DNA of 60,912 nucleotides from Leucobacter komagatae (GCF_000834055.1 NZ_JXSQ01000020.1:1-60912), one strand, 5' to 3'. Shown: positions 1-9,385, counted from the stretch's first letter. Notes: generated from the letters alone by a model not told the origin. Made by a program: numbers and translations.

Positions 1-1
1 G

Positions 2-1210
2 AACCGCAGAGCAAAACTAGCTGGGGAACACAACAGACGTTACGCATATCGTGTGGCGACGATTATGACGGAGATGGTCGACGCTCTGAAGGAAGTAACG
101 CTTCGAGGCAAGCTCGATGAAGTGGCAACAGTCATCTCGAGTAACCGTGCGCGCGCAACCCGAGCGCGAGCAAATATGTCCTTCCTGGGTATCGTTCCAA
201 AATATGCGTTCGAGGTTGCCTTGATTGGCGGGTTCTTGCTGATTGGTGGAACGTCATACCTCATCGGGGGTAGCGCTGCTGCCGTTGGGTCCGTCACGCT
301 GTTCGCCGCCACGGGGTTCCGAATGATTCCGGCAATGAATGGCGTGCAAGGAGCGGTCACGAACGCATCGGCGAATCTGTTCTTTGCTCGTGATGTGATC
401 ACACAGTTGACTGCTTCGCGCGCACGAGTGAGCGAGGAAAGCATCCAAGTTGCCGACGAACTCCCTCTTCCTCCGAACCCGCGGTTGCTTGAGCTCAAGG
501 ACGTGGCGTTCAAATATCCGGGAGCGGATAATGAAGTCCTCAAGGGGCTCTCCTTGCGTGTCCCTTTCGGTACGAGTCTGGCCATCGTCGGTCCCTCCGG
601 CGCGGGAAAATCGACGCTTATCGATATTCTCCTTGGCTTGAGTACACCCACCTCCGGCGCCATGTCGATTGACGGAGTGCCCCTGTCGGAAGTGATGGGC
701 CAATGGCGTTCCAGGGTCGGCTATGTGCCGCAAAGAGTTGCCCTGTTCGATGCGTCAATTGCTCAAAATGTTGCGCTTACTTGGGGAGACGACTATGACG
801 CCGACCGAGTGAAGCAATCGCTTGAACGGGCGCGTCTCGGCGACCTTATCTTGCGAGGATCTGGAATTGCCGAACCCGTGGGGGAACGTGGACAATCTGT
901 ATCGGGTGGTCAGCAGCAGCGTTTGGGGATTGCGCGAGCGCTCTATTCGGATCCGTTTGTGATGGTCATGGACGAAGCGACGAGTGCGCTCGACACAGCA
1001 ACTGAGAACCGCATTACTGAGTCGCTTCGGGAGCTGCATGGAGAGGTCACATTCATCACAGTCGCTCACCGGCTAGCTACGGTGAGGGACTATGACCAGG
1101 TGTGCTACCTCGACCAGGGGCGCATTTTGGGCAGCGGAACGTTTGATGAGGTAGTCGCCCAGGTTCCAGATTTTCGGGTGCAAGCAACCCTCGCGGGTCT
1201 TGTGGATTAG
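2..1210 (+). CDS. ABC transporter, permease-ATPase fusion (5' truncated by window edge)
   Basis: The frame is open from base 2, so the true start lies outside the window and a GTG at 53 should not be taken as the start. What remains is the end of a six-helix exporter membrane domain (hydrophobic stretches near bases 200-310) followed by a complete ATP-binding domain. Walker A (GPSGAGKST) is near 590-615, the signature (SVSGGQQQR) near 900-925, Walker B ending in MDEAT near 955-980, and the H-loop (VAHR) near 1060. The layout matches MsbA/PglK-type exporters that flip lipid-linked sugars. Followed directly by glycosyltransferase genes, it most likely exports the glycan made by this locus. Substrate is inferred from context only. 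Confidence 0.9.
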   Translation, partial: NRRAKLAGEHNRRYAYRVATIMTEMVDALKEVTLRGKLDEVATVISSNRARATRARANMSFLGIVPKYAFEVALIGGFLLIGGTSYLIGGSAAAVGSVTLFAATGFRMIPAMNGVQGAVTNASANLFFARDVITQLTASRARVSEESIQVADELPLPPNPRLLELKDVAFKYPGADNEVLKGLSLRVPFGTSLAIVGPSGAGKSTLIDILLGLSTPTSGAMSIDGVPLSEVMGQWRSRVGYVPQRVALFDASIAQNVALTWGDDYDADRVKQSLERARLGDLILRGSGIAEPVGERGQSVSGGQQQRLGIARALYSDPFVMVMDEATSALDTATENRITESLRELHGEVTFITVAHRLATVRDYDQVCYLDQGRILGSGTFDEVVAQVPDFRVQATLAGLVD

Positions 1211-1214
1211 TGAC

Positions 1215-2336
1215 ATGGCTACCATCGAGATCATCATTCCGGTTCATGCGGCGACCCGCCCGGTAGAACGAGCGGTAGCGAGTGTTCTCGCTGACGGTGT
1301 CCCCGAAGTCTCCGCTGTCGTTGTCTGCCATAATCTGTCTCGAGCCGAGGTGGCGGCGCGATTAGGCAGGCTTGCTGCTTTGCCGAGCGTACGCTTCGAG
1401 GAACTCCACGATGGAAGCGATACCCCGGCGGCACCCCGGAACTACGCGATCTTCAGGTCCACGGCCGACTATGTTGGGTTCCTGGACTCTGATGATGAAT
1501 TGCAGCCGGGCGCTATGGCAGGGTGGGCCGCTGAACTGGGAGGAAGCCCAGACGTGTTGGTCGGCCAGCTCCATGTTGAGGGGGCGGGGAGAATGCTCGC
1601 TCCGCTCCCGCGACTCGGACACTTCGATCGGCTTGATCCGGTCCGAGACTTGTTGAACGATCGGACCACGCTGCAAGGAGTGTTAGTGAAGGCATCCGTT
1701 CTCCACTCCCCAGAATCTCCCGGTTATGACGAGTCATACCGCGTTGGTGAGGATATAGCGATTGGGTTATATGTCTGGAACTGTGCGAAGCAAATCCGGT
1801 ACGCCCGGACGTTGCCGGGATACCTGCTCCGGAACGATGCTAGCGATCGGCTCACGGCTGAACGAACAGAACCAAAAACCCTCTTCGATCCGCTAACTTC
1901 GGTAGTAGGACATTCCACGCTCGCAGCATTGAGTTCCCGACGGCGCCGGGCCATAGCTGTAAAGCTGTTGCGCCGCCACGTTCTAGGCTTTCTTATTTCT
2001 CGCCATAGGTCGGGGGGCAATGTCGAAAGTGCGTTCCCTGCTGCGGGCGCTGTATTAGATGTCTTGATGGCGTATGGGCCTGGGGCTATTGGATACTTTC
2101 AGCGAGGCGAGGCCCGAGCTATTGCTGCAATACGTAGGGGTGACGAGGAGGCCTGGAATGAGGCGGTTTCGTCGATGAGTTCAACACCTGTTTGGGGGAA
2201 GTTGGTACCTCTAAACCCACTGCGTGTCCTCTCGCCTCAAGCGTATCTCGTACGCGGGCGACGGTCACGACGGCTTGCTATGTACATTGAGAGCCTCATT
2301 GGAGGCCCCAGCACCTTGGGCCCTGCGCGCAGTTAG
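1215..2336 (+). CDS. Glycosyltransferase family 2
   Basis: A 373-residue GT-A fold glycosyltransferase. It opens with a typical beta strand (IEIIIPVHAATRP) and carries the metal- and nucleotide-binding DSDD at residues 91-94. The ATG at 1215 is preferred over an earlier in-frame ATG at 1200, which would add residues without homology and lie further inside the upstream ABC gene, which ends at 1210. Sugar donor and acceptor cannot be read from sequence. It is a clear paralogue of the broken gene at 3489-4626: both contain the string TRPVERAVASVL and the same DSDD-x-L-x-PGA block, so the pair looks like a local duplication. Confidence 0.88.
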   Translation: MATIEIIIPVHAATRPVERAVASVLADGVPEVSAVVVCHNLSRAEVAARLGRLAALPSVRFEELHDGSDTPAAPRNYAIFRSTADYVGFLDSDDELQPGAMAGWAAELGGSPDVLVGQLHVEGAGRMLAPLPRLGHFDRLDPVRDLLNDRTTLQGVLVKASVLHSPESPGYDESYRVGEDIAIGLYVWNCAKQIRYARTLPGYLLRNDASDRLTAERTEPKTLFDPLTSVVGHSTLAALSSRRRRAIAVKLLRRHVLGFLISRHRSGGNVESAFPAAGAVLDVLMAYGPGAIGYFQRGEARAIAAIRRGDEEAWNEAVSSMSSTPVWGKLVPLNPLRVLSPQAYLVRGRRSRRLAMYIESLIGGPSTLGPARS

Positions 2337-2339
2337 GAT
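2334..2339 (+). promoter_or_regulatory. Candidate leaderless -10 element (TAGGAT)
   Basis: TAGGAT lies exactly six bases before the GTG start at 2346, the spacing expected when transcription begins on the start codon. Its first three bases are the stop codon of the upstream glycosyltransferase. The sequence GAGGT between hexamer and start could instead act as a Shine-Dalgarno site, so the two readings compete here. Confidence 0.45.
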
Positions 2340-2345
2340 GAGGTA

Positions 2346-3485
2346 GTGAAGACAGAAAAGCGGCCTAGCCTGCTCATAGTGTCATTCTCTGACATAGCGA
2401 ATGATGCCCGCGTAAAGAAGCAGATTGCTCTTTTCGCTGACCAGTTTCGGGTCACCACGTGTGGCCGTGGTTCTGCAATTCGCGAGGACGTAGAACACAT
2501 TCAGCTCTCGGCTGGATCGTCGCGCGCCCGAGAGATTCTTCAGGCAGGCCTCCTCAGAGTTGGGTTCTGGCGTGGCGCCTTTGCGCTTGAACCTGAGGTT
2601 CGGGTTGCTCGAAAATTGCTGAAGGGTCGCCACTTCGATGTCGCGATTTCCAACGATCTCGAGAGCGTACCGGTTGCTGCCGAACGCGTTGGATACGATC
2701 GAACGGTCGCGGACTTGCACGAGTACTGGCCGGGCCTTCACGATCAACTTTCGAAGTGGGTCACCCTTCGGCAGCCATACTTCCGATGGATGATCCGGAA
2801 GTTCGTGGCCCGTACAGGTGCAGCTATCACGGTTTCTGCGGCGATTGCGGAGCGATACCGGGAAGAGTTCGGAATTAGCTGCCAGGTCGTCCACAATGCA
2901 ACACCGAAACACAACCTTCAACCGGGTGCGGTGGGCGAAATCATTCGCGTCGTCCACTCAGGAGGCGCCCAGCCCAACCGGAAGCCTGAGGTGATGATGC
3001 GAGCAGTTGCCCGTTCCTCTGCATCAGTGACGATGGACATGTACCTCACCGGTCAGGACACCGCATACGGAAAGAGCCTCAGGGAACTTGCAGCAGAGCT
3101 GGGGGAACGTATTCGCATTCTTCCGCCCAAGCCCTACGATGAGCTGGTAGAAACGCTCAACTCTTATGATGTTGGTGTTCACATACTTCCTCCGACCAAC
3201 ACCAACAATTCGCTCGCGCTTCCGAACAAGCTGTTTGATTACGTTCAAGCCAGGCTCGCGCTTGTTGTGGGTCCCACCGAAGACATGGCTCGGCGGGTGA
3301 AAGGCTTTAACCTGGGCGCCGTCGCCGACGGATTCACTGAGGATGATGTTGTGCGTGTCCTCGATTCGCTCTCACCCGAAAAAGTGCGTGAGTGGAAACG
3401 TGCATCCCACGTCGCAGCGGCTGTGTTGAACAGTGAGTCTGAGCTGCCAGTTCTGGCTGCCGCAGTCGAAAGCGTCCTGGAGTAG
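2346..3485 (+). CDS. Glycosyltransferase family 4 (GT-B fold)
   Basis: A 379-residue protein starting at GTG. The N-terminal half begins with a Rossmann-like strand (SLLIVSFSDIANDARVKKQIA), which resembles family-4 enzymes acting on lipid-linked or surface glycans. The C-terminal half contains the donor-binding region with LPNKLFDYVQARLALVVGPTEDM, a usual place for phosphate and sugar contacts. It probably transfers a sugar from a nucleotide donor to the growing polysaccharide on the inner membrane face. It sits between two paralogous family-2 genes with gaps of nine and three bases, so the three are very likely cotranscribed. Exact specificity is unknown. Confidence 0.87.
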   Translation: MKTEKRPSLLIVSFSDIANDARVKKQIALFADQFRVTTCGRGSAIREDVEHIQLSAGSSRAREILQAGLLRVGFWRGAFALEPEVRVARKLLKGRHFDVAISNDLESVPVAAERVGYDRTVADLHEYWPGLHDQLSKWVTLRQPYFRWMIRKFVARTGAAITVSAAIAERYREEFGISCQVVHNATPKHNLQPGAVGEIIRVVHSGGAQPNRKPEVMMRAVARSSASVTMDMYLTGQDTAYGKSLRELAAELGERIRILPPKPYDELVETLNSYDVGVHILPPTNTNNSLALPNKLFDYVQARLALVVGPTEDMARRVKGFNLGAVADGFTEDDVVRVLDSLSPEKVREWKRASHVAAAVLNSESELPVLAAAVESVLE

Positions 3486-3488
3486 CAC

Positions 3489-4626
3489 GTGCAGACTCCT
3501 GCGACGAGTACGGTCGAGAAGCATCTTGATGTTGATGTCGTAATTGCCGTCCATACCCCGACACGACCAGTTGAGCGCGCAGTTGCGTCAGTTCTGGACC
3601 ACACCAGCGCGACAGTGCGAGTTACCGTGGTCGTTCATAATACTGAATTGGAACCGATCCATGCCCGGCTGAAGCAGTTTCAAAGTGATGTCAGGCTACG
3701 CATGGTGCACCATGTTGACGGCTTCAGTACGCCCGCAGGTCCCAAAAAACGCTGGACTTGCTATAGCTACGGCGCAATTTGTTGCAATGTTGGACTCAGA
3801 TGATCAACTGGAGCCTGGCGCGTTGGACGCATGGTTGTTCGCAGCACGTCAGCCAAAGACGACCGCGGATTTCGTGATTGCCCCGAGCTCGTCTCCGGGC
3901 GGACGATTGAAGCCATCGCCACCTGTGCGCTGGTCACGTGTAGGCCGGCGGCGGAGCGCTCCGCTTGACCCGTCGGCCGACAGGCTGTTCTATCGTGCTT
4001 CCCCGCTTGGACTCATCGGGCGAGAGCGGTTCGGGCATGTTCGGTTTAGCGAGGGAATCGCAACGGGGGAAGATCAAGCCCTGACGGCGGAAGTCTGGTC
4101 GACTCCGGGGGCAAAGATTGTTTTCCCGGTGTTTGCCCCCCGATACCTGGAATTTGACGACCAAGGCGACCGAGTGACAAGAGAGCCGCGTGCCGTAGCA
4201 GAAGAGTTTAGGTCACTGGACTTCACGCTTGCCCCGGGGGCTCGGTGGGCGACTTCCTCATCGCTGCGATTGGCCCTCGCGACCAAGCTCATCCGCATCC
4301 ACCTTTTCGACGGGGTCAGGCAAAGGCTTCCTGCAGCATGGGATTCTCAGACAGCGACCGCGCTTGCGGAGGTGGCCGAGCGGATTCTTGAGTGGGAGCC
4401 GCGTGCTAGCCAGTTGCTATCTAGAGCTGATGCAAATCTGCTGCATGCCGTGCTTGAAGCCGAGAAGGGTGTTGACCGAATGTGGGAGCTTCTGCGGGCG
4501 AGTGCCCGTCTGCGGTCGTTCCCAGCACTGGTTCCACAACGGTTCGGAAGGGTCTTCCACGCGCAAGCTCCGTTACGCTACCACTTGGCTGGAGCACTGC
4601 TACGGCTACGCACCCGACGACGGTAG
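3489..4626 (+). pseudogene. Glycosyltransferase family 2, frameshifted at an A6 run
   Basis: The reading frame starts at GTG 3489, three bases after the previous gene, and runs well until the six A at 3744-3749. After that run the family-2 sequence continues in another frame (PKNAGLAIATAQFVAMLDSDDQLEPGAL) to the stop at 4626. Removing one A restores a continuous protein of 378 residues that aligns throughout with the paralogue at 1215-2336 (373 residues). The first frame alone ends at 3803 and would give a useless 104-residue fragment lacking DSDD. The cause may be a sequencing indel, a true pseudogene, or slippage-based phase variation. If functional, it would act as a glycosyltransferase of this locus. 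Confidence 0.82.
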
Positions 4627-4667
4627 TGCAGCCTTGGAACTTAAACCTCGATCTGAAAGGATGCACG

Positions 4668-5753
4668 ATGCCACGCATGATTTTCCATGTGCCGTATCCC
4701 TTGAACCCGAGCGCGACCTCGGCGAGTGGCATTCGACCGGTGCGAATGCGCGAAGCATTCGAAGCCATCGGCTTCGACGTCGTTGAGATCTCGGGTGATG
4801 CGAGACGCCGCCGCCGAAGCATTGCCTCGGTCAAGCGCCGGATTCGTGCCGGCGAGGTGTTCGACCTGGTCTACTCAGAAGCTTCGACCAAGCCGACTGC
4901 GATGACGGAAGCGCACAGCCTCCCCACGCACCCGTTTCTTGACATCGGATTCCTCCGATACTGCACACGGCGAGGGATCCCCGTCGGTGTCTTTTACCGC
5001 GATATTTACTGGAACAGTCCAACGTATCTGGAGACGGTTCCCGCGCCGATCGCAGCCGTCACCCGGATGCTGTATCGGTCTGACCTACGGCGCTATCGGA
5101 CTTCCGTCTCCCGTATCTTTGTGCCATCGATGCGGATGGCCGAAGAGATGCCGCTTACGCATATAGGGCAGTGCTCGGCGCTGCCTCCGGGGTCGCCGCT
5201 GGTTGATTCTGCCCTCCCAAAGGAGGGCATCTCCCTCCTGTACGTTGGGGGAACCGGGAGCTACTACAGGATGCAGCAGACGGTTGCCGGGGTTGAGAGC
5301 GCCGAGGGCGCACGCCTCACGATCTGCACCCGAGAAGCCGAATGGGAAGCATCTCGAGTCGCATATTCAGATGTGATGGGCGACGCGACCACGGTCGTGC
5401 ATCGTTCAGGTCCTGAACTCGAAGTCCTGTATGACGATGCACATCTCGGTGTGCTGATGATGGAACCAATTGGATATCGAGAGTTCGCGGCACCGATGAA
5501 GCTGTACGAGTATCTCGGACACGGCAAACCGATCCTTGCAACGGAAGGGTCGCTTGCCGGGGACTTCGTGACCGAGCACGGGGTTGGATGGGCATTGCCA
5601 TACCGGGCACACGCGCTCGCTGAGCTATTGCAGCACCTACAGGCTCACCCGGAGGAGTACGCATCCGTTCGGGCGCGGGTGCTCGACGTGCGAACTTCGC
5701 ACACGTGGGAAGCACGCGCCAAACAGGCGGTGACCGCGTTGATCTCGACCTAG
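4668..5753 (+). CDS. Glycosyltransferase, GT-B fold (family 4-like)
   Basis: A 361-residue protein. The start ATG at 4668 is chosen because GAAAGG lies eight bases upstream (4655-4660) and the first residues (PRMIFHVPYPLNP) form the expected opening beta strand; the frame stays open far upstream but without family-like sequence. The C-terminal domain contains MKLYEYLGHGKPILATEGS at about residues 277-295, the donor-binding loop typical of GT-B enzymes. It lies 41 bases after the frameshifted glycosyltransferase in the same direction and closes this run of transferases. Sugar specificity is not evident. Confidence 0.85.
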   Translation: MPRMIFHVPYPLNPSATSASGIRPVRMREAFEAIGFDVVEISGDARRRRRSIASVKRRIRAGEVFDLVYSEASTKPTAMTEAHSLPTHPFLDIGFLRYCTRRGIPVGVFYRDIYWNSPTYLETVPAPIAAVTRMLYRSDLRRYRTSVSRIFVPSMRMAEEMPLTHIGQCSALPPGSPLVDSALPKEGISLLYVGGTGSYYRMQQTVAGVESAEGARLTICTREAEWEASRVAYSDVMGDATTVVHRSGPELEVLYDDAHLGVLMMEPIGYREFAAPMKLYEYLGHGKPILATEGSLAGDFVTEHGVGWALPYRAHALAELLQHLQAHPEEYASVRARVLDVRTSHTWEARAKQAVTALIST

Positions 5754-5794
5754 CTGGCGGTACTAAGCCCTCCACCGATACCGGCGTCGTCGTC

Positions 5795-6862
5795 CTAGGC
5801 GATTCGTGCCGAGATCGCTGCGACGGCCGCGCCGGCTGCATGACCAGTCCCGTATGGTGTCGCATCAGTCGGGCCTGGGGTAGGGCGCGTGATCGCGGCG
5901 GTGATCTCTTCCGGAGTGTTTGCGAGCACGTTCCAACCGAGGGCAACTGTCTCTACCCACTCAGTCTCATGTCGCACTGTCGTGCACGGTACGCGGAGGA
6001 GGAACGCTTCTTTCTGCAGCCCACCAGAGTCGGTAATAACACCAGAGCTTGCGAGTACGGCGGCGATGAGTTCGGGGTAGGCGAGCGGATCGCGGGTGGT
6101 GAGCGCGCCGGCCTCGAGAGAAATGCCGTGCTCGTCGGCTTTTGCGCGGACCCTCGGGTGAGCGAGGAGCACGACCGGTTTGTCTGCCTGTGCTAGTGCC
6201 GAAACGACCTCACTCAACCGTTCGGGATCGTTCGTGTTTTCGGCGCGGTGGATCGTTGCGACATAAAACTCGCCCGGTTGAAACTCACCTCCGAGTGGAT
6301 TTGCGCCACCCGAGGCAAGCACGCGATCGCGAACCTGATAGAGCACGTCTGTCATGACATCACCGACCAGGACCGCGCGTTCGGCGAGACCCTCCTGCGC
6401 CAGGTGGGCCATCGCAACCTCAGTCGGCGCCAGGCAGAGGTCCGCTGCGTGGTCGGTGAGGACGCGATTGTGTTCTTCGGGCATCTCCCTGTTGAAGGAG
6501 CGAAGTCCGGCCTCGAGGTGAGCAACAGGGAAATGAAGCTTCACCGCGCTCACGGCAGCGGCGAGCGTCGAGTTGGTGTCGCCATAGACGAGCACACAAT
6601 CAGGGGAGAATCGTTCAAGTACCTCGTCCATCTGCGCGAGGATGCTACCAGTTTGCACGCCGTGGGTGCCTGATCCGACGCCGAGGTGGGCGTCCGGAGC
6701 AGGGATCCCGAGATCTCTAAAAAAGACATCCGACAGCATCGGGTCATAGTGCTGACCGGTGTGCACGATGATGTGCTCGTGCCCGGCTGCGGCGATTGCC
6801 TCCGCTATGGGGGCGAGCTTGACGAACTGGGGGCGCGCGCCCACAACACTCATGATCTTCAC
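5795..6862 (-). CDS. wecB: UDP-N-acetylglucosamine 2-epimerase, non-hydrolysing
   Basis: Interconverts UDP-GlcNAc and UDP-ManNAc in the cytoplasm, the first step towards ManNAc or ManNAcA residues in surface polymers. The 355-residue protein begins KIMSVVGARPQFVKLAP, the hallmark N-terminus of the family, and contains HTGQHYD, GDTNST, HLEAGLRS and PEEHNRVLTDH, which line the active site. The GTG at 6862 is preferred over an in-frame ATG at 6904 because a TAGTAT hexamer sits seven bases upstream and the extra 14 residues look non-native. It is transcribed away from the glycosyltransferase at 6918. Together with the dehydrogenase at 8047 it completes a UDP-ManNAcA pathway. Confidence 0.93.
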   Translation of the reverse strand: MKIMSVVGARPQFVKLAPIAEAIAAAGHEHIIVHTGQHYDPMLSDVFFRDLGIPAPDAHLGVGSGTHGVQTGSILAQMDEVLERFSPDCVLVYGDTNSTLAAAVSAVKLHFPVAHLEAGLRSFNREMPEEHNRVLTDHAADLCLAPTEVAMAHLAQEGLAERAVLVGDVMTDVLYQVRDRVLASGGANPLGGEFQPGEFYVATIHRAENTNDPERLSEVVSALAQADKPVVLLAHPRVRAKADEHGISLEAGALTTRDPLAYPELIAAVLASSGVITDSGGLQKEAFLLRVPCTTVRHETEWVETVALGWNVLANTPEEITAAITRPTPGPTDATPYGTGHAAGAAVAAISARIA

Positions 6863-6869
6863 CGTCCCA

Positions 6870-6875
6870 ATACTA
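6870..6875 (-). promoter_or_regulatory. Candidate leaderless -10 element (TAGTAT) for wecB
   Basis: On the minus strand TAGTAT precedes the GTG at 6862 by seven bases. No convincing Shine-Dalgarno site separates them, so a leaderless transcript is likely. Confidence 0.5.
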
Positions 6876-6905
6876 CAGAGTGAGCGTCCGGACGCATGGC
6901 TCACC

Positions 6906-6911
6906 TAAACT
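6906..6911 (+). promoter_or_regulatory. Candidate leaderless -10 element (TAAACT)
   Basis: TAAACT precedes the ATG at 6918 by exactly six bases. With the wecB hexamer it forms a compact divergent promoter pair inside a 55-base intergenic region. Confidence 0.5.
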
Positions 6912-6917
6912 GGCGGC

Positions 6918-8036
6918 ATGCGCGTGCTCGTCGTCACACCCTGGTATCCGTCCTTAGAAGCCCCGGGGGCCGGGGTGTTCAACCTTCGAGACGTTGAGCT
7001 GCTTTCGCAACAGCACGAAGTTACAGTGCTGCACCTGACTCATCCGGGTGCCTCGCTAGCAGGCCCCGTCCCGGGGGATACCCGCGAGTTTCCCACCGAG
7101 CGCGTGCCGTTTGTGCTGTCTCGCCCTGGCACGCTGCGCGGTGCAGTCGCTGCCATTCGGAGACTAGGGGCGCAGGTCGACCTCGTCCATAGCATGGCGT
7201 TCCCCGCACTTCTCCCCGTCGCGCTCGCGAAAACTGGAAAGCCGTGGGTTCACACCGAACATTGGTCTGGGCTAGTCGGGGCTGCGCCGAGCCCGCAAGC
7301 GAAGGTCGCGCGTGCTGTCCTCAAGCCCAGCCTTTCTCGGCCGCATGAGGTGGTCGCTGTTGGGCGGGGCCTCGCGGATGTAATTGACAGGGTACGAAGC
7401 GTGCCTGTGACGGTGATCGGGAATAAGGTGCGAATCGCCCCAGCCGGAATGTCGGCCTTGCCAATGACTGGTGGCGCTGATGAACCACTCAAGCTCGTCG
7501 GAGTCGGTGGACTCGTTCCTCATAAGGGGCCACTCGCGGCATTGGACGCCATGATAGAGCTGAACGCCCGCGGAATTGACGCTTCGCTGACGTGGGCCGG
7601 GGTGGGCCCGCTCGATCAGGCACTACTGGAGCGGTCAGTCGCAGCGGGAGTGCGCGAGCGTCTCTGCCTTCTGGGGCATGTCGATCCCGAAGCGCTCGGC
7701 GATGTTCTCCTTGCGCATCACATGTTTGTGCTCCCAACCGATGGGGAGACATTCGGCGTCGCTATCGCGGAGGCGCTCGGGCACGGACTTCCAGTTGTGA
7801 CCAGCGGGGTAGGGGGGCACCTTGACTTTTTGCCTCCTGAAGCCTCGAGAGTTGCGGCGTCGGAGAGCGCAGCGCTCGCGGACGCGATAGTGGCGCTGAG
7901 AAACGACCCGACGCGTTGGGGGAACGCCGAGATCCGAGATTATGCGGAAACGCAATTCTCAGAGGATGTGAGGGGGCGGCACTACCAGGGCGTCTATGCA
8001 TCCGCTTCCCGCCGTGCTCAGATCGAGAAGAGGTAG
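6918..8036 (+). CDS. Glycosyltransferase family 4
   Basis: A 372-residue GT-B glycosyltransferase. The N-terminus (MRVLVVTPWYPSLEAPGAGVFNLRDVELLSQQHEVTVLHL) is the standard acceptor-domain opening of family 4, with the glycine-rich loop between the first strand and helix. Near the C-terminus the segment LPTDGETFGVAIAEALGHGLPVVTSGVGG carries the E-x7-E pattern that binds the donor sugar and ribose. It is divergent from wecB and eleven bases from the nucleotide-sugar dehydrogenase, so a ManNAcA or related transferase is a reasonable guess, but that is inference. Confidence 0.9.
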   Translation: MRVLVVTPWYPSLEAPGAGVFNLRDVELLSQQHEVTVLHLTHPGASLAGPVPGDTREFPTERVPFVLSRPGTLRGAVAAIRRLGAQVDLVHSMAFPALLPVALAKTGKPWVHTEHWSGLVGAAPSPQAKVARAVLKPSLSRPHEVVAVGRGLADVIDRVRSVPVTVIGNKVRIAPAGMSALPMTGGADEPLKLVGVGGLVPHKGPLAALDAMIELNARGIDASLTWAGVGPLDQALLERSVAAGVRERLCLLGHVDPEALGDVLLAHHMFVLPTDGETFGVAIAEALGHGLPVVTSGVGGHLDFLPPEASRVAASESAALADAIVALRNDPTRWGNAEIRDYAETQFSEDVRGRHYQGVYASASRRAQIEKR

Positions 8037-8039
8037 GAT
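8034..8039 (+). promoter_or_regulatory. Candidate leaderless -10 element (TAGGAT) overlapping a stop codon
   Basis: TAGGAT begins with the stop codon of the upstream glycosyltransferase and ends seven bases before the GTG at 8047. The same arrangement occurs at 2334-2339. Confidence 0.45.
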
Positions 8040-8046
8040 CGTCACT

Positions 8047-9342
8047 GTGAAGATCGCAGTAGTTGCCACCGGAAAGATCGGCCTCCCGCTCGCCACCCAG
8101 TTTGCCTCGATGGGGCACGAGGTTATTGGCGTGGACGTTAACCAGGCGCTTGTTGACGTCATCAACTCGGGCGTTGAGCCCTTCCCCGGCGAGGCTGGAC
8201 TCGCAGACAAGCTCGCAGAGCAGGTACCTTCTGGGAAGCTTCGCGCGACGACGGATTATGCGGAAGCGATCCCCGGCGCCGACGCGGTGGTACTCGTGGT
8301 GCCGCTGCTCGTCGACGAGGAAACCTGGGAACCTGACTTCAAATGGATGGATGCTGCGACAACCTCGCTCGCAGAACACCTCACCCCGGGGACTCTGGTG
8401 TCGTACGAGACGACACTGCCGGTCGGCACCACGCGTAGCCGGTGGAAGCCCTTGATAGAGCGAGTATCGGGCCTCACCGAGGGTGAAGACTTCCACCTCG
8501 TATTTTCCCCAGAGCGTGTCCTGACCGGCCGTGTGTATGCCGATCTCAAGAAGTACCCCAAACTTGTCGGAGGCTTGAACGAAGTCGGAACCAAGCGTGC
8601 CATCGAGTTCTACGAGTCTGTACTTACCTTCGACGAACGCGCAGACCTGCCGCGTGCGAATGGTGTGTGGGATATGGGCACGGCAGAGGCCGCTGAGATG
8701 GCAAAACTTGCTGAGACCACATATCGCGATGTGAACATTGGGCTCGCAAATCAGTTCGCTCGGTACGCCGATACGGCGGGTATCGATGTGTATAAAGTCA
8801 TCGAGGCGTGCAACTCGCAGCCGTTCAGTCACATTCACCGCCCCGGCATTGCGGTTGGCGGTCACTGTATTCCGGTCTACCCTCGGCTGTATCTGTCGAC
8901 AGATCCGGAAGCCGATATTGTGCGCACCGCGCGAAACTACAACGCAACTATGCCGAAGTATGTTGTGGATCGCGTTGAGCAGACCATCGGCGATCTCACG
9001 GGACAGCGAGTCGTGGTCCTCGGGGCCTCGTACCGTGGCGGAGTTAAGGAGACTGCCGTTTCTGGCGTGTTCCCCACTGTGGCGGAATTGGAGGAGCGGG
9101 GGGCCGTCGTGACGGTTCACGACTCCGTATTTTCTGCGGAAGAACTCGCGGGCTACGGTTTCACCGCACATGTCTTGGGCGACCCCGTAGAGGTTGCAAT
9201 CCTGCAGGCCGATCACGCGGAGTACAAGTCATTCGGCCCCGCGGATTTCCCCGGCATCAAACTGTTTGCAGACGGGCGCAACTTCACTGACCCGAAGGTT
9301 TGGGCGGGTGTTCCGCGCATCGTGATCGGGGCGGGCGCGTAA
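8047..9342 (+). CDS. wecC: Nucleotide-sugar dehydrogenase (UDP-ManNAc dehydrogenase type)
   Basis: Oxidises a UDP-sugar at C6 to a uronic acid with two NAD+; with wecB nearby the substrate is probably UDP-ManNAc, giving UDP-ManNAcA. The 431-residue protein shows FSPERV (residues 153-158), the conserved EMAKLAETTYRDVNI helix with the active-site lysine near 220, and the catalytic Cys274 in GGHCIPVYPR, the form common in ManNAc-type enzymes. The GTG at 8047 is chosen because the protein then starts at the first beta strand (KIAVVATGKIGLP). The dinucleotide loop reads ATGKIG rather than GxGxxG, a small oddity. UDP-glucose dehydrogenase is the main alternative. Confidence 0.88.
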   Translation: MKIAVVATGKIGLPLATQFASMGHEVIGVDVNQALVDVINSGVEPFPGEAGLADKLAEQVPSGKLRATTDYAEAIPGADAVVLVVPLLVDEETWEPDFKWMDAATTSLAEHLTPGTLVSYETTLPVGTTRSRWKPLIERVSGLTEGEDFHLVFSPERVLTGRVYADLKKYPKLVGGLNEVGTKRAIEFYESVLTFDERADLPRANGVWDMGTAEAAEMAKLAETTYRDVNIGLANQFARYADTAGIDVYKVIEACNSQPFSHIHRPGIAVGGHCIPVYPRLYLSTDPEADIVRTARNYNATMPKYVVDRVEQTIGDLTGQRVVVLGASYRGGVKETAVSGVFPTVAELEERGAVVTVHDSVFSAEELAGYGFTAHVLGDPVEVAILQADHAEYKSFGPADFPGIKLFADGRNFTDPKVWAGVPRIVIGAGA

Positions 9343-9385
9343 TAGCGATCTTGCTTGAGAGAGCAGACGCGGGAGACAGGTTCCG

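Noticed and set aside
53..55. GTG 53 as the start of the first ABC gene
   Set aside because: The frame is open to the window edge and most of the membrane domain would be missing.
3741..3750. A -1 programmed frameshift at C CAA AAA
   Set aside because: Again the continuation lies in the +1 frame.
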